Assembly (NCBI GenBank): GCA_942492795.1
Contig: OW818639.1
Span: forward strand, 2,547,770-2,611,769
Length of the DNA stretch: 64,000 bases
Reading direction: 5' to 3'
Source of the DNA: RGIG3178 sp942492795
Lineage (GTDB): Bacteria; Bacillota; Clostridia; Christensenellales; QAND01
The notes beneath the pieces were generated by a model that did no database searches, was not told where the DNA came from, and saw only the letters and a program-made list of their open reading frames with translations. Made by a program: the position numbers and the translations under genes. Positions 1 to 7,417 of the stretch are shown piece after piece. Position 1 is the first letter of the stretch. Every line of letters begins with the position of its first letter.

Positions 1-178
1 TTATAACCCCGCGGCAACTATATCATAACACGCTCAACAGGGGATTGCAGCATCGCAAACAAGGGGCATCCGCGGGCGTTGTCCGAAAGCATAATGATCG
101 GGTTTGGCGGTCAAAACAATGTATGGTATGATGAGGTCGACCTATCATTTCGCATTAAGTTTAAGGAATGAACGCAAA
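1..178. other. Left-edge non-coding stretch
   Basis: I see no convincing gene here. The right part holds a plausible plus-strand promoter for the following gene: a TTGGCG-like -35 at 103-108 and TATGAT at 127-132, 18 bases apart. The GC-rich first 100 bases carry no ribosome binding site followed by an open frame. Confidence 0.4.
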
Positions 179-955
179 ATGCTGAACGACTTTTCAAGAA
201 CGCAGCTGTTGTTGGGAAACGACGCGATGGACACGCTTTCCCGGTCGTGTGTCGCTGTTTTCGGCATCGGCGGCGTGGGCTCCTTTGCAGCGGAAGCGCT
301 GGCAAGATGCGGCATCGGAAAGCTGATGCTCTTTGACGACGACAGCGTCTGCCTGACCAACATCAACCGGCAGCTTATTGCCCTGCACAGCACCATAGGC
401 CAAAAAAAAGTGGACGTGATGAAAAGCCGCATCCTGGATATCAATCCGCGGTGCGAAGTCACAGTTTATGAATGCTTCTACGCCGAATCCAACGCGGATC
501 AGTTCGACCTGTCGACATGCGATTATATCGTAGACGCGATCGATACCGTTTCCTCCAAACTGACGCTGATAGAGCGGGCAAAAAAAGCAATTGTGCCGAT
601 CATAAGCGCGATGGGTGCGGGCAACAAGCTTGACCCCACCCGGTTTGAAATCGCCGATATCTATAAGACCTCCGTTTGCCCGCTGGCCAAGGTGATGCGG
701 CACGAACTCCGCGCGCGCGGGATCGAATCGCTCAAGGTCGTGTATTCCAAAGAAGAAGTCATCACACCGCAGGAGTCGGAAGAACTAAGCTGCAAGAACA
801 ACTGCGTCTGTCCGCCGGACGCAAAGCGAAACTGCGCTGTTCGACGGCAAGTGCCGGGCAGTGTTTCGTTCGTTCCTTCGGTCGCCGGGTTGATTCTGGC
901 GTCCGAAGTTGTCCGTGATCTTGTAAAGCGCCATCGGGATCGTACGAAGCCTTAA
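179..955 (+). CDS. tcdA: tRNA threonylcarbamoyladenosine dehydratase, TcdA/ThiF family
   Basis: This is a 258-residue E1-like enzyme of the ThiF/MoeB superfamily. Family members use ATP to activate and cyclise t6A at tRNA position 37 (ct6A). The Rossmann-type ATP site GIGGVG is at residues 29-34, followed by the acidic patch LFDDDSV and the NINRQ motif at 61-65 that is typical of E1 enzymes. A cysteine cluster (CKNNCVCPP) sits near residue 215. The frame is open upstream to 104, but the start at 179 has AAGGA at 163-167, 11 bases ahead, and aligns with the usual TcdA start. It is monocistronic, with a strong terminator right behind. A related ThiF-fold enzyme is the only real alternative. Confidence 0.85.
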   Translation: MLNDFSRTQLLLGNDAMDTLSRSCVAVFGIGGVGSFAAEALARCGIGKLMLFDDDSVCLTNINRQLIALHSTIGQKKVDVMKSRILDINPRCEVTVYECFYAESNADQFDLSTCDYIVDAIDTVSSKLTLIERAKKAIVPIISAMGAGNKLDPTRFEIADIYKTSVCPLAKVMRHELRARGIESLKVVYSKEEVITPQESEELSCKNNCVCPPDAKRNCAVRRQVPGSVSFVPSVAGLILASEVVRDLVKRHRDRTKP

Positions 956-968
956 CCGTATAAGCGAA

Positions 969-997
969 GAAACCATCGTTGAGATGGTTTCTTTTTT
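969..997 (+). terminator. Rho-independent terminator after tcdA
   Basis: A perfect 9-bp stem (969-977 with 983-991) with a 5-base loop is followed by six T residues at 992-997. It lies 14 bases after the tcdA stop. Confidence 0.9.
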
Positions 998-1022
998 GTT
1001 GTTGTTTGGGTTGATTTCCGGT

Positions 1023-2282
1023 TTACTCAAAAATCCGTATAAACATGTTGTCCTGCTTTAAAAGGTCGTCGACGGTGTCATATCCGAGCCTTCGCAGCAG
1101 CGCAAACGTATAGGGGTTGTCCATGGGGGTTAAATAACTCGCCTGTTCGCCGTATTCGTTCACATTGTCCCGCCCCTGCTCCGCTTTTATCATCACACGG
1201 GGGCCGCCGACACAGCCGCCCTTGCAGCCCATGCCTTCGAGAAAGTTGCCCGTAATGTTCCCGTGCGCAAACGCTTCAAGCAAACTTCTGCACTCCGTCA
1301 TTCCGTCGGCTTGCAAAGCTATCAGCGGAATATGGGTCGTTTTAAGCTTGTCCAGCGTCTGTTCCACCGCTTCGCTCACGCCGCCGGTGCGCGCATAGAT
1401 CCTGCCGGCTCTTGAGGAATGATCCCTTACATCGTCCTCAAGGGTCAGCGGATCGAGGTTTGCAACGTTGAAAGCATCCTGTATTTCGGAAAACGTCAGC
1501 ACATAATCCACGGCGTCCGCGATATCCTTCTCCTTGGCCTCCGCTTTTTTGGCAATGCAGGGTCCGATAAACACCGTTATGGCATCGGGTTGGATGCGTT
1601 TGATGGACCGTCCGCAGGCGACCATCGGGGATACCGACGGCGGGACGTGGGATAAAAGCGGCGCGTACATCTTGCGGATCATCGCCACCCACAACGGGCA
1701 GCAGCAGCTGGCCAACAAAAAATCTTCCTTGGTTTTGACATGCGCGTCGAATTCCAGCGCTTCCTTGAGCGTTAAAAGATCGGCGAACAATGCGACCTCG
1801 ATCATGCCGAAAAAGCCGAGCTTTTTAAAGGCGGAGCGCAGCTTTCCGGAAGTAATCCCTTCTCCGAACTGGCCCAAAAACGCGGGGGCTATCATCGCAT
1901 ACACCGGAACATCCCGCTGGTGCAGCGCTTCAAAGAGCGGCACGATGTCCTTGCGTTCACGGAAAATCCCGTTTGTACAGTTTCGGATGCATTCCGCGCA
2001 GCCGGTACAATCCGCCGTAACCTGGAGTTTCCCGGACTCATCGCGCCTGACGGCGGAAAACAGGCAGTCCAGATGGCAATTCTTCTGTTCTTCGGCCGAA
2101 CAGGTGCATTCGTCCCCAAAACCGATTACAACAGGATATTGCTGCGGATGCAGCAGCGAGTCGAGTTGCTTTGCATTGTAGTCGCCCGTCTGTTTGATCT
2201 TTTGCACTTCCTCGTCCATGGTGCCTTCAAACGAGGCTTTAAGCACCTTTTGATACAACTCATCGTACCCTGTCATTGGCAT
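1023..2282 (-). CDS. [FeFe]-hydrogenase-like iron-sulfur protein (Fe_hyd_lg_C domain)
   Basis: A 419-residue protein with ferredoxin-type cysteines at 59-73 and 92-102 (CTGCAECIRNC), followed by an [FeFe]-hydrogenase large-subunit C-terminal domain. The three H-cluster loops are recognisable: SCCCPLW at 192-198, PCIAKK at 241-246 and GMGCKGGCVGG at 350-360. The four [4Fe-4S] ligand cysteines and the proton-shuttle cysteine are therefore present. L2 has Gly where catalytic enzymes have Met (MPC), and L3 has CKGGC instead of CPGGC. This suggests a sensory or redox homologue rather than a classical hydrogenase. No maturases or partner subunits are nearby. The frame is open to 2459, but a GGGGGG run sits just ahead of the ATG at 2282; ATG 2276 is an alternative. 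Confidence 0.8.
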   Translation of the reverse strand: MPMTGYDELYQKVLKASFEGTMDEEVQKIKQTGDYNAKQLDSLLHPQQYPVVIGFGDECTCSAEEQKNCHLDCLFSAVRRDESGKLQVTADCTGCAECIRNCTNGIFRERKDIVPLFEALHQRDVPVYAMIAPAFLGQFGEGITSGKLRSAFKKLGFFGMIEVALFADLLTLKEALEFDAHVKTKEDFLLASCCCPLWVAMIRKMYAPLLSHVPPSVSPMVACGRSIKRIQPDAITVFIGPCIAKKAEAKEKDIADAVDYVLTFSEIQDAFNVANLDPLTLEDDVRDHSSRAGRIYARTGGVSEAVEQTLDKLKTTHIPLIALQADGMTECRSLLEAFAHGNITGNFLEGMGCKGGCVGGPRVMIKAEQGRDNVNEYGEQASYLTPMDNPYTFALLRRLGYDTVDDLLKQDNMFIRIFE

Positions 2283-2520
2283 TGTCCCCCCGGATTGTTT
2301 TCGTATCCTTATGATGCTTCGATCCCCAGCGGATCGCAGCATCCGCAAGACCGCCGTCTTCCGATCATACCATAAACCGTATACCGTTCCGATTTCGTTT
2401 GCCTGTTTGACGCTCAAAGAGCGGGAGTACCTTCGGATATCCTTTGCAATAAGCGCCAAACGATGCCTTTGAGTGCATACGCATGAAACGGCAATTTAAC
2501 GTTATCAATCGTACGGAAAA

Positions 2521-2553
2521 CACTCCGCCGGGCGTTGAAGCACGGACGGAGTG
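2521..2553 (-). terminator. Possible terminator after the polyol dehydrogenase gene
   Basis: A 7-bp inverted repeat (2521-2527 with 2547-2553) lies just downstream of the minus-strand stop at 2579 and is followed on that strand by TTTT. The loop is long (19 bases) and the U tract short, so this is weak. Confidence 0.35.
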
Positions 2554-2578
2554 CATTGTTTTGACAAGGTATACCTGC

Positions 2579-3799
2579 TTAAAGTGTCGCTGGATTGGGT
2601 TCGAGATCGGAAATCTCCCTGTAGTTCGCAAGGATCAGCTGCGCCAAAAAGCTCTCCTTTTCGACCTGTTTGTTCAACCCGCACAGCGTGTAGATGGCTT
2701 CTTCAACGCCCTGTTGTGCGATGATCTGATGCATTTTGACATTGCTTTCATCCTTGGGGCTCTGGAACATCATCAGATACGCAGCACCGCGCGCGAGGAA
2801 GTACGGCACCCTGCCGTATTGCAGGCATAAGAGAGCCGGTCCGATGTACCTGTCGTTGCGTGCCAGTTTGCGAAGCGGGTCCGCCGCTACGCGGTCAAGT
2901 TTGTCGGGTATCTTGTTTCTGCGCTGCGTGCTCCAGTCGCGGCCCAAAACGCCGGCTTCCCGCATCTCTTCATTGGTGAACCCAAAGCGCGTGCCGACGC
3001 CGAAGCACGCTTCGGATGCCGCATAATCCACGCATTTGCGAAGGTACGGGTGGTCGCCGCATTCATAGATATAGGTGCATCCCAGCCGCTGTCCCAATGT
3101 CGCCATAAAGCAATGTCCCATGTTGCCGCACCATACTTTGCGCACCAGACGCCCCTGCATGCGGTCCAGAAACTCCATGGTGGGGATATCCGTCGGCAGC
3201 GGACCGACGAAATTATCGCCCACCGGCAACGAGGTCGCAGGTCCTGTGGACACGCACAGCGGATCCTGTTCCAGCATTTCACGTGAAGGCTCCGATCCGT
3301 TCCCCTTTGTCAGGGCTTCAACCAGCCCGACATGCTTTTCAAAATAGTCGCGGTCGGCCGCGTCCGTAAGGCGGGCTATAATTTTCTCCCGCAGGATATC
3401 GGACACGAACACGAGGTTCACGAAGAACAATACGTTCATCGGCTCCGTCACGCCGTTCGCCTTGCGAAGTTTGATGGCTGCCACCAACTGGTCCGCCACC
3501 GAATCGTAGGCTTCGGGATACAATGCGACACAGATGAGGTCGATCTCGCTGAGCCTTTTTACGACATCATCAAAATCCCGCTGGCTTGAATATGCCTCAA
3601 ACCCCGTGACGACGCGGCTGTGCACCTGCGAATCGATGGTCGAAAAAATCGTGTAGCGTCCGGCGGCGCGCAGTTTGTCGATCGTGTTTGTAGAGCCGTT
3701 GATATACACCAAATGATATCCGGCATCCGAGAACATTTTTGTCAGATACCCCCGCCCGATTTTTCCTGCTCCGATGATGGCAACTTCTTTGCTTCTCAT
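2579..3799 (-). CDS. Mannitol/altronate-type polyol dehydrogenase (long-chain, NAD-dependent)
   Basis: A 406-residue enzyme of the mannitol dehydrogenase family (mannitol-1-phosphate 5-dehydrogenase, mannitol 2-dehydrogenase, altronate oxidoreductase). It has an N-terminal Rossmann domain with GAGKIGRG within the first 15 residues. The family's catalytic set is visible as K-x4-N-x2-H in KVWCGNMGH, with the same spacing as Lys295/Asn300/His303 of Pseudomonas mannitol 2-dehydrogenase. Start 3799 is chosen over the longer open frame because GGAGGGG lies 7 bases upstream. No PTS or sugar transporter is adjacent, so the substrate cannot be assigned; mannitol 1-phosphate is the commonest in this group. 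Confidence 0.75.
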   Translation of the reverse strand: MRSKEVAIIGAGKIGRGYLTKMFSDAGYHLVYINGSTNTIDKLRAAGRYTIFSTIDSQVHSRVVTGFEAYSSQRDFDDVVKRLSEIDLICVALYPEAYDSVADQLVAAIKLRKANGVTEPMNVLFFVNLVFVSDILREKIIARLTDAADRDYFEKHVGLVEALTKGNGSEPSREMLEQDPLCVSTGPATSLPVGDNFVGPLPTDIPTMEFLDRMQGRLVRKVWCGNMGHCFMATLGQRLGCTYIYECGDHPYLRKCVDYAASEACFGVGTRFGFTNEEMREAGVLGRDWSTQRRNKIPDKLDRVAADPLRKLARNDRYIGPALLCLQYGRVPYFLARGAAYLMMFQSPKDESNVKMHQIIAQQGVEEAIYTLCGLNKQVEKESFLAQLILANYREISDLEPNPATL

Positions 3800-3866
3800 T
3801 TCGTTCCCCTCCGATACTGTATTTAAAAATTGGCTCCCAGCCATAAGATCTGCATGTTGTGATCTT

Positions 3867-4682
3867 TTACGGGCCGACCGTCAGCGTCCTGTTGTCGTTG
3901 ACAACGGTGACTGTGTTGTTGGACAAAGTCCCGCGCGTGATATACCCCGCTTGAAAGAAATCCTTTGCAGGCAATGTGGCAAGTATGGGCATGGTTTTCA
4001 CTTGCTCATAAACGGCAAATGTCAGAGTGCCGCTTGAGAGTTCAAGCCGCAGAATATCGTAGGTATCGCCGTCGTCCAGCGTATAGTAATACTGCATGCG
4101 GGTCGCGGTCCCCTCGATGATCCATTGCAGGTTAATGGTGGTGATCTCACCCCTGTTTTGGGCTTTATCGAATACCTGCAGCGTCATGCGGCTGCCATCA
4201 GGCAGATACAGCGCGCTTTGCCGGGTATATATATTCGGATTGGAACTATCCGTAACTTTGGCGGCATAGGACATCTGCTCTCCGGCGAGCTTCAAAGAAA
4301 CCTGTTTAGTACCCGCGTTTTGCGCATAGCTGCCGTCGGGTTGCTTTTGCATGGTCATGGATACCTGCAACACATCCGCCAGCAAGGTATCCGCCTGTGT
4401 AAAGGGCACAAGCGCCGTTTTTGCCAGGCCCGTATAGTCGGTTTCTCCCGATTTGGGTTTGTATGTATCAAGCCGCTCGGCCATCTGGCCAAGCAGCATA
4501 TCTTTCGCATCCATTTGCTTTACCAAAAGCACGGTAAAGGGATTGTTTTCCAGTTTTACCTGACCGGTCGGTGTCGGCGTGGGATCCGCCGTGCTGGGTT
4601 GGGGAACTGTTTTACAGCCGGAAAATCCGATTGCCAAAAAAAACAGGGCAAACGCCATGATCCCTTTTTGCCGAAGACCCAT
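3867..4682 (-). CDS. Predicted lipoprotein, unknown function
   Basis: A 271-residue protein with a lipoprotein signal: MGLRQKG, a hydrophobic stretch, then the lipobox FSGC with the lipidated Cys at 23. A Pro/Thr-rich linker follows, then a mixed alpha/beta domain rich in Thr, Gln and Asp without a motif I recognise. It is probably anchored on the outer face of the membrane. GGAGG lies 8 bases before the start. It sits between the PPi-PFK gene and the polyol dehydrogenase gene on the same strand, with a hairpin terminator separating it from the former, so it is probably its own unit. Confidence 0.7.
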   Translation of the reverse strand: MGLRQKGIMAFALFFLAIGFSGCKTVPQPSTADPTPTPTGQVKLENNPFTVLLVKQMDAKDMLLGQMAERLDTYKPKSGETDYTGLAKTALVPFTQADTLLADVLQVSMTMQKQPDGSYAQNAGTKQVSLKLAGEQMSYAAKVTDSSNPNIYTRQSALYLPDGSRMTLQVFDKAQNRGEITTINLQWIIEGTATRMQYYYTLDDGDTYDILRLELSSGTLTFAVYEQVKTMPILATLPAKDFFQAGYITRGTLSNNTVTVVNDNRTLTVGP

Positions 4683-4734
4683 TTGCCGTTTCCTCCAAAT
4701 GATGCGCTATTATACGATGTCCGGACGGTACTTT

Positions 4735-4787
4735 AAAAAACTGAAACATAGTCGGGGCGGCCATCCCAAACGAACGACAGCCGCCCC
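4735..4787 (-). terminator. Terminator after the phosphofructokinase gene
   Basis: An 8-bp GC stem (GGGGCGGC at 4754-4761 with its complement at 4780-4787) lies 8 bases past the minus-strand stop. A six-T tract follows on the minus strand, but about 13 bases after the stem, so termination may be imperfect. Confidence 0.6.
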
Positions 4788-4794
4788 ACCTTGT

Positions 4795-5829
4795 TTAACG
4801 GAAAAACAGACGTGCTACTTCGTAGAGTTCTTCATCCACTTCTTTGCGTTCTGTCAACGCATCTTCAATCGGCAGCGGAATGACGCGGTTGCCCTGCAGG
4901 CTTGCCATAACGCCATAATTTTTCTTCACGGCCTGCTGCGCCGCGCAGAAGCCCATGCGAACTGCAAGCACCCGGTCAAAGCAGCTCGGGTTTCCGCCGC
5001 GCTGAAGGTGACCCAGCACCACGCTTCGGGTTTCGATGCCGGTTTTGTTGTTGATGGCTTTGGCAAGCCGTTCAGCCATGCCGCGGTCCTGCATCGCGAT
5101 GTTGCCGAAAGCGTCCTTCTTAAGATTCGATTCATCTTCTTCAAGGCCAATGATGTTGGCAGCCTCGGCAACAGCCACAAGGCTGTAAAACTTTCCACGG
5201 GCGTTGCGGTCTTCGATGATTTTGCAGATCTCTTCAAATGTGATCGGGAATTCGGGGATGATAACCACATCCGCATTTCCTGCGATGCCGGCTTGAACGG
5301 TGATCCACCCGGTGTATCTGCCCATCATTTCCACAACGAGAACGCGCCGGTGGCTGTACGCCGTGTGTTTGAGGTCGTCCAGCGCACGCATTGCGATGTT
5401 GGCGGCACTGTCAAATCCAAACGTATAATCCGTGTTGTTCAAGTCGTTGTCGACGGTTTTGGGAACGCCGATCATGTTGAGGCCGTGCTTTTGCAGCTCG
5501 TTGGCGACGCCGAGCGTATCGTCTCCGCCGATGGCGACGATGCACTCAAGATCGAGTTCCGACATCGTGTTTCTTACCTTTTGGATACCGTTTTCCATCT
5601 TGAGCACGTTGGTCCGGCTTGTTCCGAGGATCGTGCCGCCCAGGGTCTGGATCGTGTCTACATCATCGCGTGTCAACCATTTGCCTTCATTGTTGACAAC
5701 GCCGCGCCAACCGTCATAGAATCCGAAAACCTCTATTTCTTCCTGCGCACATTTTTCGACTACGGTCCGGATGACTGCGTTTAGCCCGGGGCAGTCTCCT
5801 CCGCCTGTCAACATTCCGATCTTTCTCAT
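4795..5829 (-). CDS. pfp: 6-phosphofructokinase, pyrophosphate-dependent type
   Basis: A 344-residue PFK that phosphorylates fructose 6-phosphate in glycolysis. Numbering matches E. coli PfkA closely, so the donor-determining residues can be read directly: GGDD at 101-104 gives Asp104, and PKTVDND at 123-129 gives Lys124, with the catalytic Asp127 kept. ATP enzymes carry Gly at both 104 and 124. Asp104/Lys124 is the established signature of PPi-dependent enzymes. MGRYTGW, with a Trp where E. coli PfkA has Asp, also fits this clade. GGAGG lies 11 bases upstream of the ATG, and a strong promoter stands in front. It will often be annotated simply as pfkA. Confidence 0.85.
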   Translation of the reverse strand: MRKIGMLTGGGDCPGLNAVIRTVVEKCAQEEIEVFGFYDGWRGVVNNEGKWLTRDDVDTIQTLGGTILGTSRTNVLKMENGIQKVRNTMSELDLECIVAIGGDDTLGVANELQKHGLNMIGVPKTVDNDLNNTDYTFGFDSAANIAMRALDDLKHTAYSHRRVLVVEMMGRYTGWITVQAGIAGNADVVIIPEFPITFEEICKIIEDRNARGKFYSLVAVAEAANIIGLEEDESNLKKDAFGNIAMQDRGMAERLAKAINNKTGIETRSVVLGHLQRGGNPSCFDRVLAVRMGFCAAQQAVKKNYGVMASLQGNRVIPLPIEDALTERKEVDEELYEVARLFFR

Positions 5830-5894
5830 GTTTACACATCGCCTCCGTCAAAATTGTTCTATTTTATCCCTCGTGACTTCGGATTTACAAGATT

Positions 5895-5923
5895 ATTATA
5901 CGGTTTACCGATGTTTTTTGCAA
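5895..5923 (-). promoter_or_regulatory. Sigma-A-type promoter for the PFK gene
   Basis: On the minus strand, TTGCAA (5918-5923) and a consensus TATAAT (5895-5900) are separated by 17 bases. The promoter lies about 70 bases upstream of the PFK start. Confidence 0.75.
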
Positions 5924-6086
5924 CTCAAAGAGCACTGTTATACTATATGCTTTACTGGTGTTATATATTTTTAATTTAATTGTTAATTGTTTATCATACT
6001 AGCGGACAGACGCCGCATGAAGCACTTGCCATTTGCCCAAGGCCGTGCGAAGATAGAAGGAGAATACGCGTTGGAGGTATCCTGTC

Positions 6087-6797
6087 ATGATGAATCTCGC
6101 ACACCGCGGCGCCAGCTCCTATGCGCCGGAAAACACGATGTCTTCGTTCTATTTGGGCCTTCGGATGGGCGCGACGGGCCTTGAAACAGACGTAAAGCGA
6201 ACGCGCGACGGCAAACTGGTACTGTTTCATGACGATACGACAAAGCGCATCAGCAGCGTGGATGTCAACATCAACCAAACCGATTATGCGGATCTTTTTA
6301 GCATCGATCTCGGATCGTTCAAAGGGGCATCGTACAAGGGAGAGCGCATCGTGCTTGCGGAAGATTTTTTGCGCGCGTTCGGTTCGCGTGATATCGATCT
6401 TGCCATCGAATTGAAGGATACCGGCGTAGAAGCGGATACGCTGAAGCTTTTGCGGCAATACGTCACGGACGATGCAAGGCTGTGCGTCACCAGTTTTCAT
6501 TACGAAAGCCTGAAGCTCTGCAGGGAGCTGGATGCCCGCATTGCCCTTGGTTTTTTAACGGACGATTGTCTGGACGACACGCTTAACAAAGCCGCAGCCA
6601 TCGGATGCGTTCAGATCTGTCCGCATGTCAACACGCTGACGAAAGAAAACGTAGCGCATGCCAAGTCGCGCGGGTTTGTGGTGCGAAGCTGGGGCAACGA
6701 TTTGCCGTATAAAATGATGCGCTCGCTCGAATGCGGCGTCGACGGCATGACAGTCAATTTTCCGGATCTTTTGTGCAAGGTGCTTTCGCTCGGATGA
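6087..6797 (+). CDS. Glycerophosphodiester phosphodiesterase (GDPD family)
   Basis: A 236-residue cytoplasmic-looking GDPD enzyme that hydrolyses glycerophosphodiesters to glycerol 3-phosphate and an alcohol. The family hallmarks are present: HRGASSYAPENT near residue 6 (catalytic His), ETDVKRTRDG near 34 (metal-binding Glu/Asp) and FHDD near 48 (second catalytic His). There is no signal peptide, so it probably acts inside the cell on phospholipid turnover products. GGAGG lies 9 bases before the ATG. It is divergent from the PFK gene and looks monocistronic, ending in a hairpin at 6821-6852. Confidence 0.85.
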   Translation: MMNLAHRGASSYAPENTMSSFYLGLRMGATGLETDVKRTRDGKLVLFHDDTTKRISSVDVNINQTDYADLFSIDLGSFKGASYKGERIVLAEDFLRAFGSRDIDLAIELKDTGVEADTLKLLRQYVTDDARLCVTSFHYESLKLCRELDARIALGFLTDDCLDDTLNKAAAIGCVQICPHVNTLTKENVAHAKSRGFVVRSWGNDLPYKMMRSLECGVDGMTVNFPDLLCKVLSLG

Positions 6798-6820
6798 AAC
6801 CCCCGAAATGCGATATGCGA

Positions 6821-6852
6821 GAAAGAGCGATGGGATTCCCCATCGCTCTTTC
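6821..6852. terminator. Strong hairpin after the GDPD gene
   Basis: A perfect 14-bp inverted repeat (GAAAGAGCGATGGG, 4-base loop) lies between convergent genes. There is no proper T tract on either strand beyond the stem, so it is probably a bidirectional terminator or RNA 3'-end stabiliser. Confidence 0.55.
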
Positions 6853-6865
6853 ATGACACTATTTC

Positions 6866-7105
6866 TTATACTATCTCCCATATGCCTCGTGGACTAATTT
6901 CAACAGATTTCATTCGTTTAGTCTTTCTTAATTCTGTCGCTGCCCATCTTATATCATACTGCCAAGTATAGAATAAATCTCCTGAATTCTTTAGTTCGAT
7001 TTGGCAATTCTGCCAGACATATTTACATGAATCAATTATATTTGCTTTTCCACCCATGGCTTTGATCGCACTAAACAGCAAATCAGGTAAATCATTTCTA
7101 GTCAT
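6866..7105 (-). CDS. Small winged-helix-like protein, orphan
   Basis: A 79-residue protein. The central and C-terminal part, with DIRWAATELRKTKR and then SPRGIWEIV, resembles the winged helix found at the N-terminus of Mrr-type restriction proteins, where a conserved rGxW/Y strand closes the domain. No nuclease domain follows, so it is either a stand-alone DNA-binding domain or a remnant. GGAGG lies 8 bases before the ATG, which argues for real expression. Base composition is clearly more AT-rich than its neighbours, suggesting horizontal acquisition. Its function is unknown. Confidence 0.6.
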   Translation of the reverse strand: MTRNDLPDLLFSAIKAMGGKANIIDSCKYVWQNCQIELKNSGDLFYTWQYDIRWAATELRKTKRMKSVEISPRGIWEIV

Positions 7106-7187
7106 TTATTCCACCTCCTAATCTTTATTAAGCATATAGAGTATATCACATATAATGATTATTAAGTTAGTTGTATTTCATTAAATA

Positions 7188-7214
7188 AAGCGCCCAACGT
7201 ATTAATGGGCGCTT
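7188..7214 (-). terminator. Terminator of the acyl-CoA ligase operon
   Basis: A 9-bp stem (7188-7196 with 7206-7214; AAGCGCCCA) is followed on the minus strand by TTTATTT. It lies beyond the 92-bp repeat, so the repeat is probably transcribed as part of the operon's 3' UTR. Confidence 0.6.
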
Positions 7215-7272
7215 CACCTGATCTCGCAAATTGCAGCACACGACAATGTAAGTGCTTAAAGGATTGTTTCTT

Positions 7273-7364
7273 TTCTTTTGCCAAGGGGCCGGGGCGACTT
7301 CCGATTTTCTCCCCTGGCCCCTTGGCGATCCCCTACCCCTCTTGAAACGGCCACTGCGTGGGGC
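7273..7364 (-). repeat. 92-bp dispersed repeat, copy 1
   Basis: This copy matches 13749-13840 over 92 bases with two mismatches. It contains a long GC-rich inverted repeat (GCCAAGGGGCC-GGGG against its complement, one bulged base, 16-base loop) and a second short palindrome, CCACTGCGTGG. It lies about 50 bases past the stop of the minus-strand acyl-CoA ligase gene. Confidence 0.85.
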
Positions 7365-7417
7365 TTCTCAGCATAAGCCTGCTTTTACTTGTAGATTGGC
7401 GGAGGCTTTAAACAATT

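Larger units (their letters stand above)
7106..7417. other. Gene-free interval with terminator and dispersed repeat
   Basis: No gene is seen. The left half is AT-rich and should hold the promoter of the winged-helix gene (TATACT on the minus strand near 7140-7145). The right half contains a hairpin terminator and copy 1 of a 92-bp repeat, both listed separately. Confidence 0.6.

Noticed and set aside
4579..5784. 401-codon open frame on the plus strand
   Set aside because: It is antisense to the whole PFK gene, has no ribosome site, and encodes a low-complexity, Arg/His/Val-rich translation.
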